64,000 bases of DNA from the NCBI GenBank assembly GCA_946902875.1, contig OX336349.1:7463891-7527890 (forward strand), given 5' to 3'. Shown here one piece after another: positions 20,786 through 33,129 of the stretch. The notes below the pieces were generated by a model, which searched no databases, was not told where the DNA came from, and saw only the letters and a list, made by a program, of their open reading frames with translations. The stretch's first letter is position 1; each line of letters opens with the position of its first letter. The stretch comes from Nematopogon swammerdamellus. Taxonomy: Eukaryota; Arthropoda; Insecta; Lepidoptera; Adelidae. The translations under genes were made by a program, and so were the position numbers.

Positions 20786-21146
20786 TTTTTTTTTATGGAT
20801 ACTGACATGGTTGGCTACATTACCTACAACCTTCTTGGTGAATTAGGTGCCATGTCAGTGCTTCCCTTCATTTCATGTCGGCTACACTGAACTGGGCGGA
20901 AAACACGAACTATTTACATAGCCGTTTCGACCGACGCGACGTTTCATTCAGTGGGGTGCTACCAACCCAGGCGGGATAAACCCTACCACCCAGTAAGGTA
21001 AGAAGGGAAGGGACCTACAATTTAACGTGGAATCCGAACCACGATCAGTCACCAACGGTCGAGCGGTCACCCATCCAAGTACTGACAGCGTTCAGGGTTG
21101 CTTAACAACAGTCGACCGACCGTACCACTGAGCTACCGAGGCTGAC
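20786..21146 (-). repeat. composite tRNA/5S-headed SINE, full-length copy 2
   Basis: On the minus strand from 21146 the order is GTCAGCCTCGGTAGCTCAG, GTTGTTAAGCAACCCTG, TCAGTACTTGGATGGGTG, CGTGGTTCGGATTCCACG, then the common body and an A tail at 20786-20794. A short deletion (about 30 bp) removes the CATCCGTGATGTCAGCCC box near the tail. Confidence 0.75.
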
Positions 21147-21257
21147 CAAAGCTTCTCAAAGCAACATCATAGAATACTTATAATACTGTCGTAGCAACAG
21201 TCAGATATGTTTGTGCAAATACATCATATTGGGAGGGAAGTAAGTCGTATCGCCCAT

Positions 21258-21495
21258 CTCTTGCTCCTTACTAGGTGGTAGGCTCAAATTGTAGCCGACT
21301 GGGTTGGTACCACCGTGCCGGTTGTAAGACGGCCGCATAGCAGCCTCATCTGTGTTCTCCTCTCAGTATAGCCAGCAATCCAAACGGAAGTCTCCGATAT
21401 GGCACCTACATTCTCGGAGGTGATATTGCTTGATCGGAGGATGTGCTTTGGTCTCACTGACACAGACACCCATAGCGGATTACATAAAAAAAAAA
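21258..21495 (+). repeat. SINE family 2 (GGATTACAT-A tail), head missing
   Basis: The body shares GGTTGGTACCACCG with the composite SINE. It then has its own blocks (GCCGCATAGCAGCCTCATC, GTATAGCCAGCAATCC, CATTCTCGGAGGTGATATTG) and ends CGGATTACAT plus a 10-base A tail. The complete relative is at 25880-26283 (-). Confidence 0.65.
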
Positions 21496-22974
21496 CAATT
21501 ATATCATTTTCTAAATGTTAATGCTTTAATAAGAGCTCAATACAACATTGTTCAAAGTTGGCTCAGTGCACTTTATACACGTCTCCTACTAGTGAATTTT
21601 GAATTTTAATTATAATGATTGTACTTAGTATTAATGCAAGGTGGGCAGACTTACCTAAGATTTACAAAAAAAAAATGGAATGCGTTAGAATCGCAGTTCA
21701 AATATTTAGCATTGTTCGGGAGAAGGTACGAGTATACTGCGGGCGGGTAGGAAGGCGCGCGAGTTGGCTGCAACACGTAATAGATAGAGCCAGGTGTCTG
21801 TCGATATCTGGACAGAAGATCTCGGCATGCTCATCTCCCCGGGCGCTATCGCAGACCATCGCCATTCGGTATGATGAATACTCCTATTCTAAACTTGTTT
21901 CTGTCCGAACTGAGATTTATTTTTATAATTATTGAGAATGCAGCCCATTCGTCTCTAGTCGGAGGCGGTGCGCGTTGAGTTTGAATTGTTGCATATTTTC
22001 GGATCGGGATTGTTCGTACAAATTACCTATTTGGTTAAGAATTTATGATGAAAAAACCCGTATAAGCATTTGGTAACGTTTAGTCATTTTTCAGCAATTA
22101 TTTTAGTAATGAATGGAAACTGGCCTGATTCATGCGGCAGTGTGGTGGGTATAATAAATAACTTCATATAATTTCATTTAAAAAAATTCACTTTATCATG
22201 AATTGCTGCATCTGTCATAATTTTTGCAGTATGTAGTATTCGGATGATGAGTAAAGGAATAATTAGAGATGGTACATTTAGAGATGAAAGATGGTGATAG
22301 CACATGTGAGTTTAGGTAATAGCTAACATATTTGTAAAGTAGACTAAATGCACATTTTAAAAAATATAATTAAGTTTCTTGGCAGTTCTTCTTCTGTGAT
22401 AATTTGATCATCGAACTGGCGGAATGTTACAATGTAAATATGACAAATCTGAGCGTAGTGTACTGCTAAGAGATGATAAATAAACAATAACAATAAACAA
22501 TAAATAATTAACTCAACGTATCGATCAAAATATATGTCTCATATTCATGTGCACTCTGCACTTTCATTCCATTTATACAGTTCACAAAGATTTAACAGTC
22601 AGTAGGTATCCAAAGTAATTTGAAAATAAACTGTATACGTACGATACGCTCGTGTATCAATTTAAATCAAAGTTTGATAAGACGCAAGATAGACACGTTC
22701 AAAAATGCGCGCACACGTGCTGAATGATCGCACCGCACAATGGTTCAATTATTAAAATTAGGTCTACAAAATGTCACATCGCAGTAATCGTTTCTATTCG
22801 CGACGTAGACAATCGGAGCGGGTCGAAGGCTCTACGTGACAATATTTTCTTGCGTTATCCTTTTGAAAGTGAACGCAAATGTCAAATGAGTCGAAATGAA
22901 CGTTCGGTAAGTAGTCGTATGAGTAGAGCACAATGTGCAATCCTGAACGTATACGCTTGTTTTGAGGTGTAATA
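21496..22974. other. no gene supported; LINE 3'UTR fragment at 22370-22510
   Basis: 22370-22510 (TTTCTTGGCAGTTCTTCTTC...GCTAAGAGATGATAAATAAA and AATAACAATAAACAATAAAT) is a retroposon tail related to 3835-3985. The 106-codon + frame at 21615-21935 has no recognisable domain and is probably chance. Confidence 0.35.
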
Positions 22975-23352
22975 ATTCTTAGGAGTCTATTACTAAGCCT
23001 GCTCCGTCTGTCTGTCTGTCCGTCCACCCGCTCGTCCGAGGGCGGTATCTTTTGAACTGTAATAGGTAGCTGGTTGAAATTTTCATAGACTATGTGTTAT
23101 TATGGAGGATATGCCAATAAATAATAAAAAAGTACAACACTTAGTGATCATAATATGTGGAAGAGCGCCATCTACCGAATTATTATTTAAGTAACATTTT
23201 AACTACAAAAGTATCAATGGTCATCGAAGGATGGCGTGAAGGATAGGAAGTGCGTGCGACCGCGTCATTGGTGCATACATACTATACGTGTAACAAGAAG
23301 GAGCATACTACGGAACCCTCCGTGCGTGTGAACACCGTTCTCACTTAACAGG
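22975..23352 (+). repeat. TTCCGTA/(TCTG)n repeat, 5' end lost
   Basis: It begins within TCTATTACTAAGCCTGC and continues (TCTG)n, GAACTGTAATAGGTAGCTGG, CATAGACTATGTGTTATTAT, GAGCGCCATCTACCG, ACGGAACCCTCCGTGCGTG and TCTCACTTAACAGG. The order is the same as at 2068-2462. Confidence 0.65.
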
Positions 23353-23436
23353 ATGTTTCATTCTCCTGGGCAATCAGTCAATCTTCACTGGTCCTCAATA
23401 TGCATAATTTTTAAGCAATCTAATCCTCGGTGGTTC

Positions 23437-23550
23437 CGTGGATAAAGCAGTACCTAAAGCAGTGGTTCAGCACCGCTGAAGGCCAGCACTTGAGGAAAAT
23501 TTGAGAGGTGTATTTCCAGCAGTTTACGCATACACGCTGACTGACTGAAT
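23437..23550 (+). repeat. RTE-like LINE 3' end fragment
   Basis: AAGCAGTGGTTCAGCACCGC...GAAGGCCAGCACTTGAGG matches the KQWxRTAEGRExWR codons of 14136-14338, now broken. It ends CTGACTGACTGAATGAC, the same 3' motif as the minus copy at 25659. Confidence 0.5.
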
Positions 23551-23773
23551 GACTATTCCTCGGAAATTGATAACTCCTAAACTCGGATAAGGCTCACTTT
23601 AAATTTTACCAAAATATAACCTTCTTCCTTTCGTAGGGAAAACTGTACAAAACAGGAACACACATTACAATATTCTCATAGAAAGAATTTAATGCCGTGC
23701 TAGATACCTACAAACTTGTTGAATAGTAGACAATATTCTCATTGTCTACTAGGAAAATACTTTGTTATGCGGG

Positions 23774-23887
23774 TTTTTTTTTGTTATGTAATCCGGAATG
23801 GGTGGCTGAGTCAGAGGGGCCAAAGCGCATGCTCCAACCAGGCAATATCACCTCCGAGAAGGTAGGTGCCATACTAGAGACTTCCCT
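23774..23887 (-). repeat. SINE family 2, 3' fragment
   Basis: A T tract and GTAATCCGGAATGGGTGG start the complement of the tail; homology runs through CACCTCCGAGAAGGTAGGTG and is then truncated. 23890-24480 holds nothing recognised. Confidence 0.6.
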
Positions 23888-24484
23888 GAAAGTCCCCGGT
23901 ACTTGAATAAAGCAAAATGTATTGTGTTGTCTAGTGAATAAAAATAATTAACAATCTGAAGTACCTACTTGTATACCTATGTTAAAACAATCTTCACTCA
24001 AAAGGCAACATCTTCAACCTCGACAATACCAATGAGCCATATATGCAAGGTGGCATCAGATGTACCGCGCTCCACGTCATTCAACAAGTTACGATAGCGT
24101 AATATAGTATTACCTGCAAGTCAGGGCAGTTTCATCAAGACTGTTAACAATAAGGGGTCTTGTGAGCCGCTCCCGACGCGCTCTTTCGAACTGTAGCTCG
24201 TGTCAAACTCGTAGAGTGTGACTTGAATGGAGCTGATATAAAAATATGACATTTATATAAAGATAGTGGTACTGGCCGTGATGTCATATGCACAAGCAAT
24301 GATTATAGTAACATAATGTTATCGTGATGAAGTTGAAAATCCAACATAAGTATGAGTAAATAATAATATTTATAAGCATGAAGTATTAAAATGCAATCAA
24401 ACCGAATCAAAGCGAGTAAAAGGCTCATATGATACTCTCTGGAAGTATAAATACAATGGTCAATGGAATAATTCATTGATTTTA

Positions 24485-24665
24485 TTTTATGAAAATAGAC
24501 ATGGGCGGCTGTGGCTATGCCAAGGGACCAATGGTGCAGTCGACAGAGCCAAAACACCTCTGCTTAGGCTGTTCAGCCTGCTAATACGACGTTTGAAGAC
24601 ACCCAGTTTGAAGGATTTGGGAAACACACTCGCCGGAAGAGTTCCAGAAAATTTTGCACACCCAA
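24485..24665 (-). repeat. LINE 3' end (FSKSFLCRT family)
   Basis: TTATGAAAATAGACATGGGC, then CAATGGTGCAGTCGACAGAG, AAAACACCTCTGC and GACGTTTGAAGACACCCAG...AAACACACTCGCCGG match the other minus copies (40555-40730, 34150-34450). Coding strand degraded. Confidence 0.5.
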
Positions 24666-25658
24666 TATATAAAAATTACACTTATAGAATTAGAATGTTA
24701 TTAATAATATTGTATTTCTATATTGTATATATATAATTATAGCAAGAAAATGAAAGGAATCACAAGGAAGAGTAGCGCACAGGAGGATTCACTAGGCGTC
24801 CAATCAACCTCAACAATTACACAGTTACAGTTAGGTAACGAATTCCTTCAAAGTACACATCATACTTCACCAATCCACAAACGTCGCATCACATACTTAT
24901 TGAAGCCAGCTCACCGGAGTTGTGGCATTGTACACTTTGTAATCGCGCGCTCCTGACCCGAGGCCGCAACAAGAATACGAAGACATGACAGAACCTGACC
25001 CCAGTGGACCTCTCGCTGTGCCTATGTATAGTTTGTTATTCGAGGTCTACTAGAGTGTAGTACCACTTACGGTATGGTGGATCCATAAGTTTGTTGAGTT
25101 GTTTGTGTTGAAATCGAGATTGGTTTTGAATATAAACGTCGGATTGATTGATTTATTTTAGCAAAAAATTGAGGTGACCAGTAGTAATCGGTTAACCTCG
25201 GTATTGCGGTAGGTCAAGAATTATGAATAATTGTTATTTCATAAACCTATATGAAAAAAGTTGACACTCCTATAGCAAGAAATATGTAAAAAAAAATTCT
25301 ATTCTAATTTTGAAAATAAAAATTGGACATCTTCCAAACGTGTCTTAATTTTCCCCCGATGTCAGACCATACTAATGCTCTTGTCACACCTGGTCTGGAA
25401 TCACACTAAAGTACCAGTACCACCGCACGCGGCTGTCACGCAGCCGCAGTCGCTCATACTGTCTGCCTGTCACAACAGTGCAGTCCAATAAAGTGTGTTG
25501 AACGCGGCACGGGCGTGAAAGACGACCTACCACTTTACATACAATGAGGTGTTGGACGGCATCTGGCGGAGTATTTTCATTGGACTTGCCCAAAGAGAGA
25601 GCATGATAGAAGGCACATCAACTACACAGCAAAAGACAAAAACCTCAGTTTAAAAAAA
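24666..25658. other. no gene supported
   Basis: AT-rich sequence with short scattered frames. A GC-richer patch at 25430-25530 has no recognisable domain on either strand. Confidence 0.2.
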
Positions 25659-25869
25659 CTACGTCAGTCAGTCATTCAGCTTTATCAGTCCACTGCTGGA
25701 CATACGTCTCTCCAGTTTTTCCAGTCCTCCCGACCATCAGCGGCACGGGACCACTGAGTGCCTCCGAGGTACCTACTTAATGTTGTCTCTCCTGTCTATG
25801 GCCGGCAGTGTTGGACCCGTTTACTCCAACGGTTGTCGTCTCATCAGCTGACGTGCCCAACCCACTGGG
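25659..25869 (-). pseudogene. RTE-like LINE ORF2 C-terminus, degraded
   Basis: On the minus strand from 25869, CAGTGGGTTGGGCACGTCAG encodes QWVGHVS. DDNRWSKRVQH, then GGTQWSRAADGREDWKNW follow in broken frames, and the element ends GACTGATAAAGCTGAATGAC. It abuts the A tail of the SINE at 25880, suggesting the SINE inserted in or next to it. Confidence 0.6.
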
Positions 25870-25879
25870 ATTTGATTTG

Positions 25880-26283
25880 TTTTTTTTTATGTAATCCGGT
25901 ATAGGTGGCTGAGTCGGAGGGGCCAAAGCGCATGCTCCGACCAGCCAATATCACCTCCGAGAAGGTAGGTGCCATACCGGAGACTTCCCTGGATTGCTGG
26001 CTATACTGGACTAGAGGAGAACACAACCGAGGCTGCTATGCGGCCATCTTACATCCAGTACGGTGGTACCAACCCAGTCGGCTACAATTTGAGCCTACTA
26101 CCTAGTAAGGGGCAAGGGAAGGGACCTACAGTTTTACACCGGTTCCGAACGGTGAAGCAGCAGGTGTAGGTATGCACGTAAATTTTTTCGTCAGAAAAAA
26201 CTCATTGGTACACGCCGACCGGATTCGAACCGAGAATCTCTCGCATGAGAAGCCGATGCCCAAACCACTCGGCCACCCGCCGC
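25880..26283 (-). repeat. SINE family 2, full-length with tRNA-like head
   Basis: From 26283 leftwards: a tRNA-like head, CACCTGCTGCTTCACCG, then GTAGGTCCCTTCCCTTGCC, ACTAGGTAGTAGGCTC, GCCGACTGGGTTGGTACC, the TCGGAGGTGATATTGGCTGG block and an A tail at 25880-25888. About 404 bp. Its middle block GTAGGTCCCTTCCC...GGTTGGTACCACC is shared with the composite SINE family, so the two families share a body module. Confidence 0.7.
26205..26283 (-). other. tRNA-like SINE head (A and B boxes)
   Basis: On the minus strand, GGGTGGCCGAGTGGTTTGGG fits an A box (TGGCCGAGTGG) and GGTTCGAATCC is an exact B box 30-odd bases later. The acceptor ends do not pair properly and the sequence runs into a SINE body, so I read it as a tRNA-derived Pol III promoter, not a functional tRNA gene. 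Confidence 0.7.
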
Positions 26284-27945
26284 TTAAAATTGTATTCTGG
26301 TCGCTACAGTTAATTGTATGAAATATATGATGATGCCAGTTCTGTAATTTAAAGCTCTTTGGGACGTGTCGTAAGGCTGTGACGATAGACAACGGACGAA
26401 GCGTCTATCTAGTCTGTCGGTTAGAGGAGTTTTCGGTAACGTCGTAAATAATTTGTATTTATGATTCTCCCTTGGAACGTAAGGAGAACTTGGAATGTGT
26501 ATCGTCTAATGTGTGAGTAGCGTAGTAAGAAAGTAGCAACCTGTAAGACCAGCTATCAAAGCTTACACATGGTCCCCTATAGTATAACAGACAACATACC
26601 GTAAAGTGGCCGAAGTGGCCAGACGCAGACTTTTAAACCTACCCACAGCTCGTGACCTGCTAACGATGTCTACCAGGAACGATGATGTGAGGAACGCCGC
26701 GGATGAGTTTTTATTACACATTTATGTGTTTAGGGTTAGGAAAATGCGAGTTGTGGCGGAGTAACTGGTGCGATAAGTAGGGGTTTTGTAGTTCGCGGCG
26801 TAGTCCGGAATGGGTTCGCAAATGGTGTAATTGGTACCGTTGTGAAAGGTGAAGACTCTATAAGCGTTTTGCCTCCAAAGCGTAATGCAGTTGATTATTC
26901 GTTGTGCAAGGGAAGAACTACACCATCAAACTATCCAGTCATCGGAGCAAAATAAGCCAAACCTATATATCCTAATTAGGTTTCAGAATAATTAAACGAT
27001 GCAACAACACCTCCGGGGAGTATGGTATTGGATTCTAATTCTGCCCATCCGGTGAAAATCTGATAAATAAATTTTTTTCTTCAAAACTATTACTTTTTTA
27101 GAAGTATTGGGAAAATCCACTCAACGATTGAGGAACCACATATTTTGGATGTCAGTGATAGTAAATAATAGAAAACGTAACCCGTCTTAGATTCCGAGAG
27201 AACATAGAATAGGTACGTATAGCACAGATTAGATATAGTCCCAAATTTCGATGTACGCCGCTTATTCACTGACTTCCTTCCAAGTATTCATTCAAGCATC
27301 AGTACAAAACGTTTGCAACATACCAGCCGCGTTCCACAAAGCAGAGGACAAAACAGCGATTTGTGCAATCCTCCAGTACGGAGCATGTAATTAATACAGA
27401 GGTAATATTTACGTTTTTCGCATGACTCGATTATCTACAGAGCCGCATCTAGAACGCTTTGTGTAACAATAGAGCTATTATCGCGTTCTAAAGGCGTTGA
27501 TTGTACCTCACAGCGCTGTATCTTTCTTTTGGGTGAGCTTCAAGGTGATATTTTGACGTCTGTAATTGGTTTTTGGACTACCTTTGAAGGTAGCCTGGAG
27601 CGGTTTTGGTGTGAGCTAATGGCGGTGCAAATATGGTCAGTTATGTTATGGTTCTCTCTTTTTAAAGTTTTTCTTCTTTGATTTCGGTTGTCTCCCGAAA
27701 AAGTTATTGAATGAAGGTTTGACCTTTAGAAAAATTTTGCTATGCAGTTCCAACAATGTATTTATGTAAAATGGGTGGTCGAAAATCAGTATTGATTATT
27801 CAAAGGGTGGATATAGGTTCCGTTAAACATTGGCCGAGAGCCCCTATGATCTCTGTATTTGTAAATGAATCTTCTTCGCATCCATAAAACTACACTAAAA
27901 TTTTCTATTGCTCTAAGAATCGGTGCCAGCCTTACTCTTGCGTCT
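26284..27945. other. no gene supported
   Basis: Low-repeat, AT-rich sequence. Short frames only, none with a recognisable domain or splice context. Confidence 0.2.
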
Positions 27946-27949
27946 GCGG

Positions 27950-28520
27950 AGCCAGCGTCGACTATTTAGGACACGACGGTCTTGCATGCCAACGGAGTGT
28001 AAGAAGACTGACGCTCCCCACGCGCCCCACGAGCTTCAATAAAAACACCTCTCGCCTCCTCCGCTGGCATACCCTTCCTACTGGAGCCCCTGGAATATCG
28101 CGCTCGGAAGACACAAGACCCGAAGGTATGATGCTGGTTCCGTGGACGAAGGGTAGAACCCTAGTGTGGGACGCCACGTGCGTCGACACAATGACGATTA
28201 GCCACGTCTCCGCTTCCTCGCGTTCAGCCGGGGCGGCCAAAAATGTGTCTCTTGAAAGCCGGTTCACGTTTTGCGGTCGAAACCCTTAGAATATAATAGA
28301 ATAGAATATAATATCCTAAGTCACAAAATAAAATACAGAACATATTGTAACAAGCCTTGGTGCGTGGACACCGGACATACTGGCTTTTGCCAAAACCATC
28401 GGCAACATTATTCCAGTGCCGTGCATGCCAAGGCTTTCATCATACGCCGCATACGCCTGGAAATTCAAATAGGTAACGCTATATGCGCCATGGCAGCCTC
28501 AAGGGAATTTGAGATTTTTT
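27950..28520 (+). pseudogene. degenerate repeat-encoded ORF (RP-G-M-LVPW...VWDATCVDT)
   Basis: On the + strand near 28100-28240 one frame reads TRPEGMMLVPWTKGRTLVWD then ATCVDTMTISHVSASSRSAG. Further on (28360-28500) shifted frames carry WTPDILAFAKTIGN and RLEIQIGNAICAMAAS. I recall this ordered set from proteins in the C-terminal part of reverse-transcriptase-associated ORFs scattered through invertebrate genomes; I cannot name the element. Several frameshifts and stops make it a dead copy. 60845-61015 is a second copy. The 101-codon minus frame here is a shadow. Confidence 0.45.
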
Positions 28521-29622
28521 ATTTACGAGTTTATTATTTTAGGTTTAAAATTAATCGGTCCTAAAAATAAATAAAAAAAATCTAAGTAAAAAAAATTGTC
28601 CTAATTACAGAATCACAGTTGAATGATGAACGGAATGGAATAGATTACAAATAAAACCTGGAACCTGTTTCTTGGCGGTATTTCTTCGTAGATGTAATAG
28701 AACCGCATATAAAAAAATAAATTGTGACAAGTTGAAGAGTAATTTTACTACTTTAAGAAAGCTCAATAAATAATATACAGACTAGGCAGACTATTCTTAC
28801 CAACCACATTCCCAACTATGGCTCCTGACCTGACAGACCTAGCTTATAAAAACGTGTGTAATGCACTTTCATGGTTCTAAAGGTGTATGTGATGTGAATG
28901 AGATCTTCAAATATTCGTGACAAAAATAATAAATATTCTCCTTTAAAACCTATCCACGTCTAAATGTATGACAACTCCAGGTGGCACATGTAAATGTTGT
29001 ATTCCTAGAGGTTCTTGATATCTGACAAGGTTAAGCAGACTATTATCTCGACATGAGTCATCGGTTACAAGATGATTCTTATCGCATAGGTACTTTTATT
29101 TTCAAACCCTGACCGCGCAACCTTGGCTGTTCAGAAGTAGGTCTATATTTAAAAAGTATCCGAAGAATTCACGAGCAAGCGTCACTCATGTCGGATCATG
29201 ATCGTTATTGTTTCGTCCAAGTCCAACATCATTGTCGACCTCTGGGAGTAAGAAATGAATATAGTCCGCCTCTCATACACTTTGTTTGCGTATAGGTACC
29301 AAAAAGAAGCGTAGCGCTTGGAACATTTTTTTTATTCATGCATTCATACTTTTTTTTTACCATTATAAACCTTGTGCATCCTGTTTCCGTCCCCTCTTTA
29401 AATCACCGAACCATTCAGCCCGAGCTTTCCCAAAGCTTTTCTTGCAGTGCCTCATTATTAGACTTTTTTTATTATTAAAAAAATATTGTGTCGTAATTTC
29501 TGATAGATAGTTATGATAATAATATGTACCCCAGTCACGAACGGCACTCCTAGCTTTACTTTCGATAGTATGCTAGTTATTATAAATTAACACTAAGCAA
29601 ATATGAATGTGTAATCGTATAA
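28521..29622. other. no gene supported
   Basis: AT-rich sequence without recognisable repeats. Only short, compositionally AT-driven frames are present (such as 29286-29510 +). Confidence 0.2.
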
Positions 29623-29800
29623 TTTTTTTTTTTTTTTTATTGAAACTGACACGGTTGACTACATCACCTACAACATCCGTGATGTCAGCCCATAACACCG
29701 GGTGACCTTGGTGCCACGTCAGTGCTTCCCTTCGGTCGTGCCGGCTACACTGAACTGGACGGAATACACAAACTATTTACATAGCCGTTTCGACCGACCT
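29623..29800 (-). repeat. composite SINE body, 5'-truncated
   Basis: A T tract of about 16 then TGAAACTGACACGGTTGACT...GGTGCCACGTCAGTGCTTCC...CATAGCCGTTTCGACCGACC. It stops before the GGTACCACC block. It is closer to the 8455 copy (GTCGTGCCGGCTACACTG) than to the 5159 copy. Confidence 0.7.
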
Positions 29801-30490
29801 ATATAATATATACCTATTTAAAAAAAATTACGAATTCAAGTGTAGGTACTATTAAAGCACCTAAGTACTATACAAATAAATAAATAATATATCGTCTCAG
29901 CCACAGATCAAAGAAGTATTAGCTATTACTTAGTATTTCTGTGGTCTCAGCTAATAGCACCACAAAACCTACAGCTTTATGGCGAAGTAAGGGACGCTAG
30001 CAACTGTTAACCGCCAATTTTTAAATAGACGTTGAAATTAATATTTCTTCTTGAAGCTTCTAATCCTTTCTTCCTCTCGGGTCGACATTGAGACGCGGCC
30101 ACAGTCCGGCTCGCGACACGCGTCGACCGCGCAGCGTTGCAACACTTTCGATTCTCGCGTCAGTAATTATAACTCTAGTGCGTCAAGTCGACTCGAACGA
30201 TTACCTAACAGTGCTACGGTTTCGTGTCTACTCGCATTATATTATACTAATTTGTTTGATAATGAAATGTGACGTGACATTTGGGTCATGAGCAAATGTG
30301 ATCGCGTTTCTTGTTCGAAGAGCGCACGCGCGCGCACGCCCCTGCGATGTGGGCTGGCGCACAAAAGATGCTGCCTTGTCGGTCTTGAAGTGTTAGTCGC
30401 GTGCGACGATGACGTTTAGATTATGTTTCTGTTAGACATTTTTGTTGCATTCAGTCTCATTTATTTCTAATGTATTTCACCATAAGGTCT
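29801..30490. other. GC-rich patches, promoter-like but unsupported
   Basis: 30085-30140 (ACGCGGCCACAGTCCGGCTC, GCGACACGCGTCGACCGCGC) and 30315-30415 (CGCACGCGCGCGCACGCCCC) stand out from the AT-rich background. GCGTCAGTAATT near 30158 fits an arthropod initiator. No coding exon with a convincing splice site is seen. Confidence 0.2.
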
Positions 30491-30837
30491 ACAGCCTCGG
30501 TAGCTCAGTGGTGCCTTCGGTCTACTGTTGTTAAGCACACCTTAGCGCGGTCAGTAATTGGATGGGTGACCGTTCGATCGATGGAGGCTGAGCATGGTTC
30601 GGATTCCACGTAAAACTGTAGGTCCCTTCCCTTCTTACCTTACTATGTGGTAGGGTTTAACGTCGTCGGAGGTAACGGATAGATAAATAGATCGTGTTTG
30701 CCGTTCAGTTCAGTGCAGCCGACATGAAATGAAGGGAAGCACTGACATGGCGCCTACCCGTTTACCCGGTGTTATGGGCTGACATCACGGATGTTGTAGG
30801 TGATGTAGCAAACCGTGTCAGTTTCCATAAAAAAAAA
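30491..30837 (+). repeat. composite tRNA/5S-headed SINE, full-length copy 3
   Basis: ACAGCCTCGGTAGCTCAGTG, GTTGTTAAGCACACC, CGCGGTCAGTAATTGGATGG + GTGACCG, GGAGGCTGAGC, ATGGTTCGGATTCCACG, then a body missing about 30 bp around the GGTACCACC block, and an A tail after GTTTCCAT. The two Pol III-type modules are again both present. Confidence 0.75.
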
Positions 30838-31434
30838 CAACAAAAAACATAAATATGTTATCAATCTGGGGACACGACATGACAGTCCGATTATATACGA
30901 GACGAGTATTAAGAAAACACACTTTTAGCACCTATATTTCTTTTCTTTAATAATATCATCAATCAAAAGCAGGCTCTACTAGAATTATTACACTTTTCTG
31001 GAATAAACATTTTTCAGTTCTATCGAGGACAAAAGTAGACAAAAGCAAAACTAAGTTATTTTCAAAATTTTTGTCAATATAGTTACAAAAGCGAATCCCA
31101 GATGTTGAATGAAACGTTAACGCGTGAATAAAAATGATTAAATAAATAATAACAGATATTAGTTCATCTCGAGCTCACACGCCTCGCCGTCAGGCCGAAT
31201 ACTGGTCTACAATTTGATGTGTATCGCGATAAGCAAACACATACTGCTGTAGGTAGTGGGTTCTTATCCTCTCACATTTTGAGGTCGAGAACAGCTATCA
31301 TTATACATATGATTAAAGCTACAGCTTTGACTTAAGTGATTTTTCGTGTGGACTTTTCTGTTTGATTGGCAGTAATATTAATGTTTAGTTAGATTGTGAA
31401 ATTACTTAATAAAAAAAACTCTATTATTTTGAAT
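30838..31434. other. no gene supported
   Basis: AT-rich, no recognisable repeat or coding signal. Confidence 0.2.
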
Positions 31435-31600
31435 TATTTTTTATGGGCAACCAGCACGGGTGTCTGCCCAGAATTTCAAAAGACCATCAGACACAGCCAA
31501 TAACACCACTCCTCGCGAAACCACGCACAGAGAGGCGCCATGCCAGCTGCAAGGCGGACAAAAAGGTCGTTTAATTTATAAACACGCCTTTGAAGCCCAT
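31435..31600 (-). repeat. LINE 3' end (FSKSFLCRT family)
   Basis: TTTATGGGCAACCAGCACGG, CTCCTCGCGAAACCACGC, GCCATGCCAGCTGCAAGGCG and GAAGCCCATCG correspond to the tail half of the family at 16018-16315. Confidence 0.55.
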
Positions 31601-32745
31601 CGAAGCGGTGGCATTGTGCCTAGAAATTGTTGTTTGTTTATATCATTAACAAAAAGATTTCCGCTATGTATTTTAGTTTTAGTAGATATTTTGTTTTGTT
31701 ATGTTGAAGACAATAATTTGTATTTTTGTTCAGATTTTCCTCTAACGCTAGACTAATTAATTAATGTTCGCAATTAAATATTTTATTCATCTGCATATCA
31801 AATTACACCAATTACGGATCCTCTGTGCACTCAGTTGTGACATTTTGCATAATCACGGCCCTTGCTCAACAACAACAACATTCGACAAGAATACGACAAG
31901 TCCTTGTCTCCGTGGAAGGCAAAATATAAATAAAAAATAATTAAGTTGAATCGATTTTATTATACATTTGCATAAACATTTTTTTGTAATTTCACCTATC
32001 ATTCCTGAAATTTAAATAAAATTTACACTAAATTTTAAAATGTTATTAAATATTTTATAATAAAGATAACGGCTAAATCGATATAATTAGCAAAATCTTC
32101 AATAAATTATACAATATCTAAAATTTACCGATATTATAACTTTCCTACCTGAAATGTCTATAAAGTAATTGCCAATTATATTTGCCATACCATCACTATG
32201 TTGTCAACACATCTTCATTACCCATACAAACATTATTGATAGTAGCTAATTTATTTATAAACATAAATGTAAACATGGCAATACTAATACTAAAACAGAA
32301 ATACAATCGACTGCCCAAATCCTCCACTATTTTAACAACCACAATCGCTTGCAAGATTTCCTCACTCAGCTACAAAGTTTCAACCCATTATGTACAACGG
32401 TTTTAAGCGATTTTGACCTTAAAGTTGCAGCGCGATTTACAAGTTATATGGGCTTAGTCACATGCACTAGTACTGGTGAGTGAAACTGTCTCACGAGAGA
32501 GGTCTAGGCTTTTTTTCAATATCGGAGATCCAATAACTGGATCAGTACAACTTTCCTACGCTGACCAATAAGGTAGATCCGTGGAGCTACAGAAAACTGG
32601 AACTACTTACCTGGAGAAATCATATTTGTGCATCTTTATCTTTTCAAGTTCCCATCTATAAGATTTCAATATCGAAAATAAAAATTTAACGGCAGGCATA
32701 AATATTTTTCGAAAATATTTAACATTTTCATTGGGAATTTTCACA
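31601..32745. other. no gene supported
   Basis: AT-rich; a short (CAA)n run at 31867-31880. No coding or repeat family is recognised. Confidence 0.2.
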
Positions 32746-32847
32746 AGGGAAGCACTGACATGGCACCTAGTTCACCCGGTGTTATGGGCTGACATCACGG
32801 ATGTTGTAGGTGATGTAGCCAACCGTGTCAGTTTCCATAAAAGAAAA
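32746..32847 (+). repeat. composite SINE 3' end only
   Basis: AAGGGAAGCACTGACATGGC...CATCACGGATGTTGTAGGTG...GTGTCAGTTTCCATAAAAG. It is a strongly 5'-truncated copy, as expected from target-primed reverse transcription. Confidence 0.7.
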
Positions 32848-33129
32848 ACCAGAGGACTCATGTGAAAGTTACCTATGAAATTTGTGAATGAATTGTGGGC
32901 AGAGACGACATCGCGTTCTATAGAACTTCAATATACCTACCGACCTAAAAAATATATCTACATAAACACTCACTAGTTGAGATTCTATAATCATCCTGAG
33001 ATATATCGGACAGAGATAGATAGATAGATATGTCAGATAAATGACATACGTATTATAAATCTGTTGAGCCTTCCTCGAGTTATATATAAGGGAAGATACA
33101 GACGGAAGATAATACATTCATATTATGTA

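Noticed and set aside
26205..26283. Functional tRNA gene with a long variable arm
   Set aside because: A and B boxes are good but acceptor and anticodon stems do not pair well and the sequence continues into a SINE body with an A tail.
27962..28267. 101-codon minus frame
   Set aside because: It is the shadow of the degenerate WDATC-type ORF read on the + strand.
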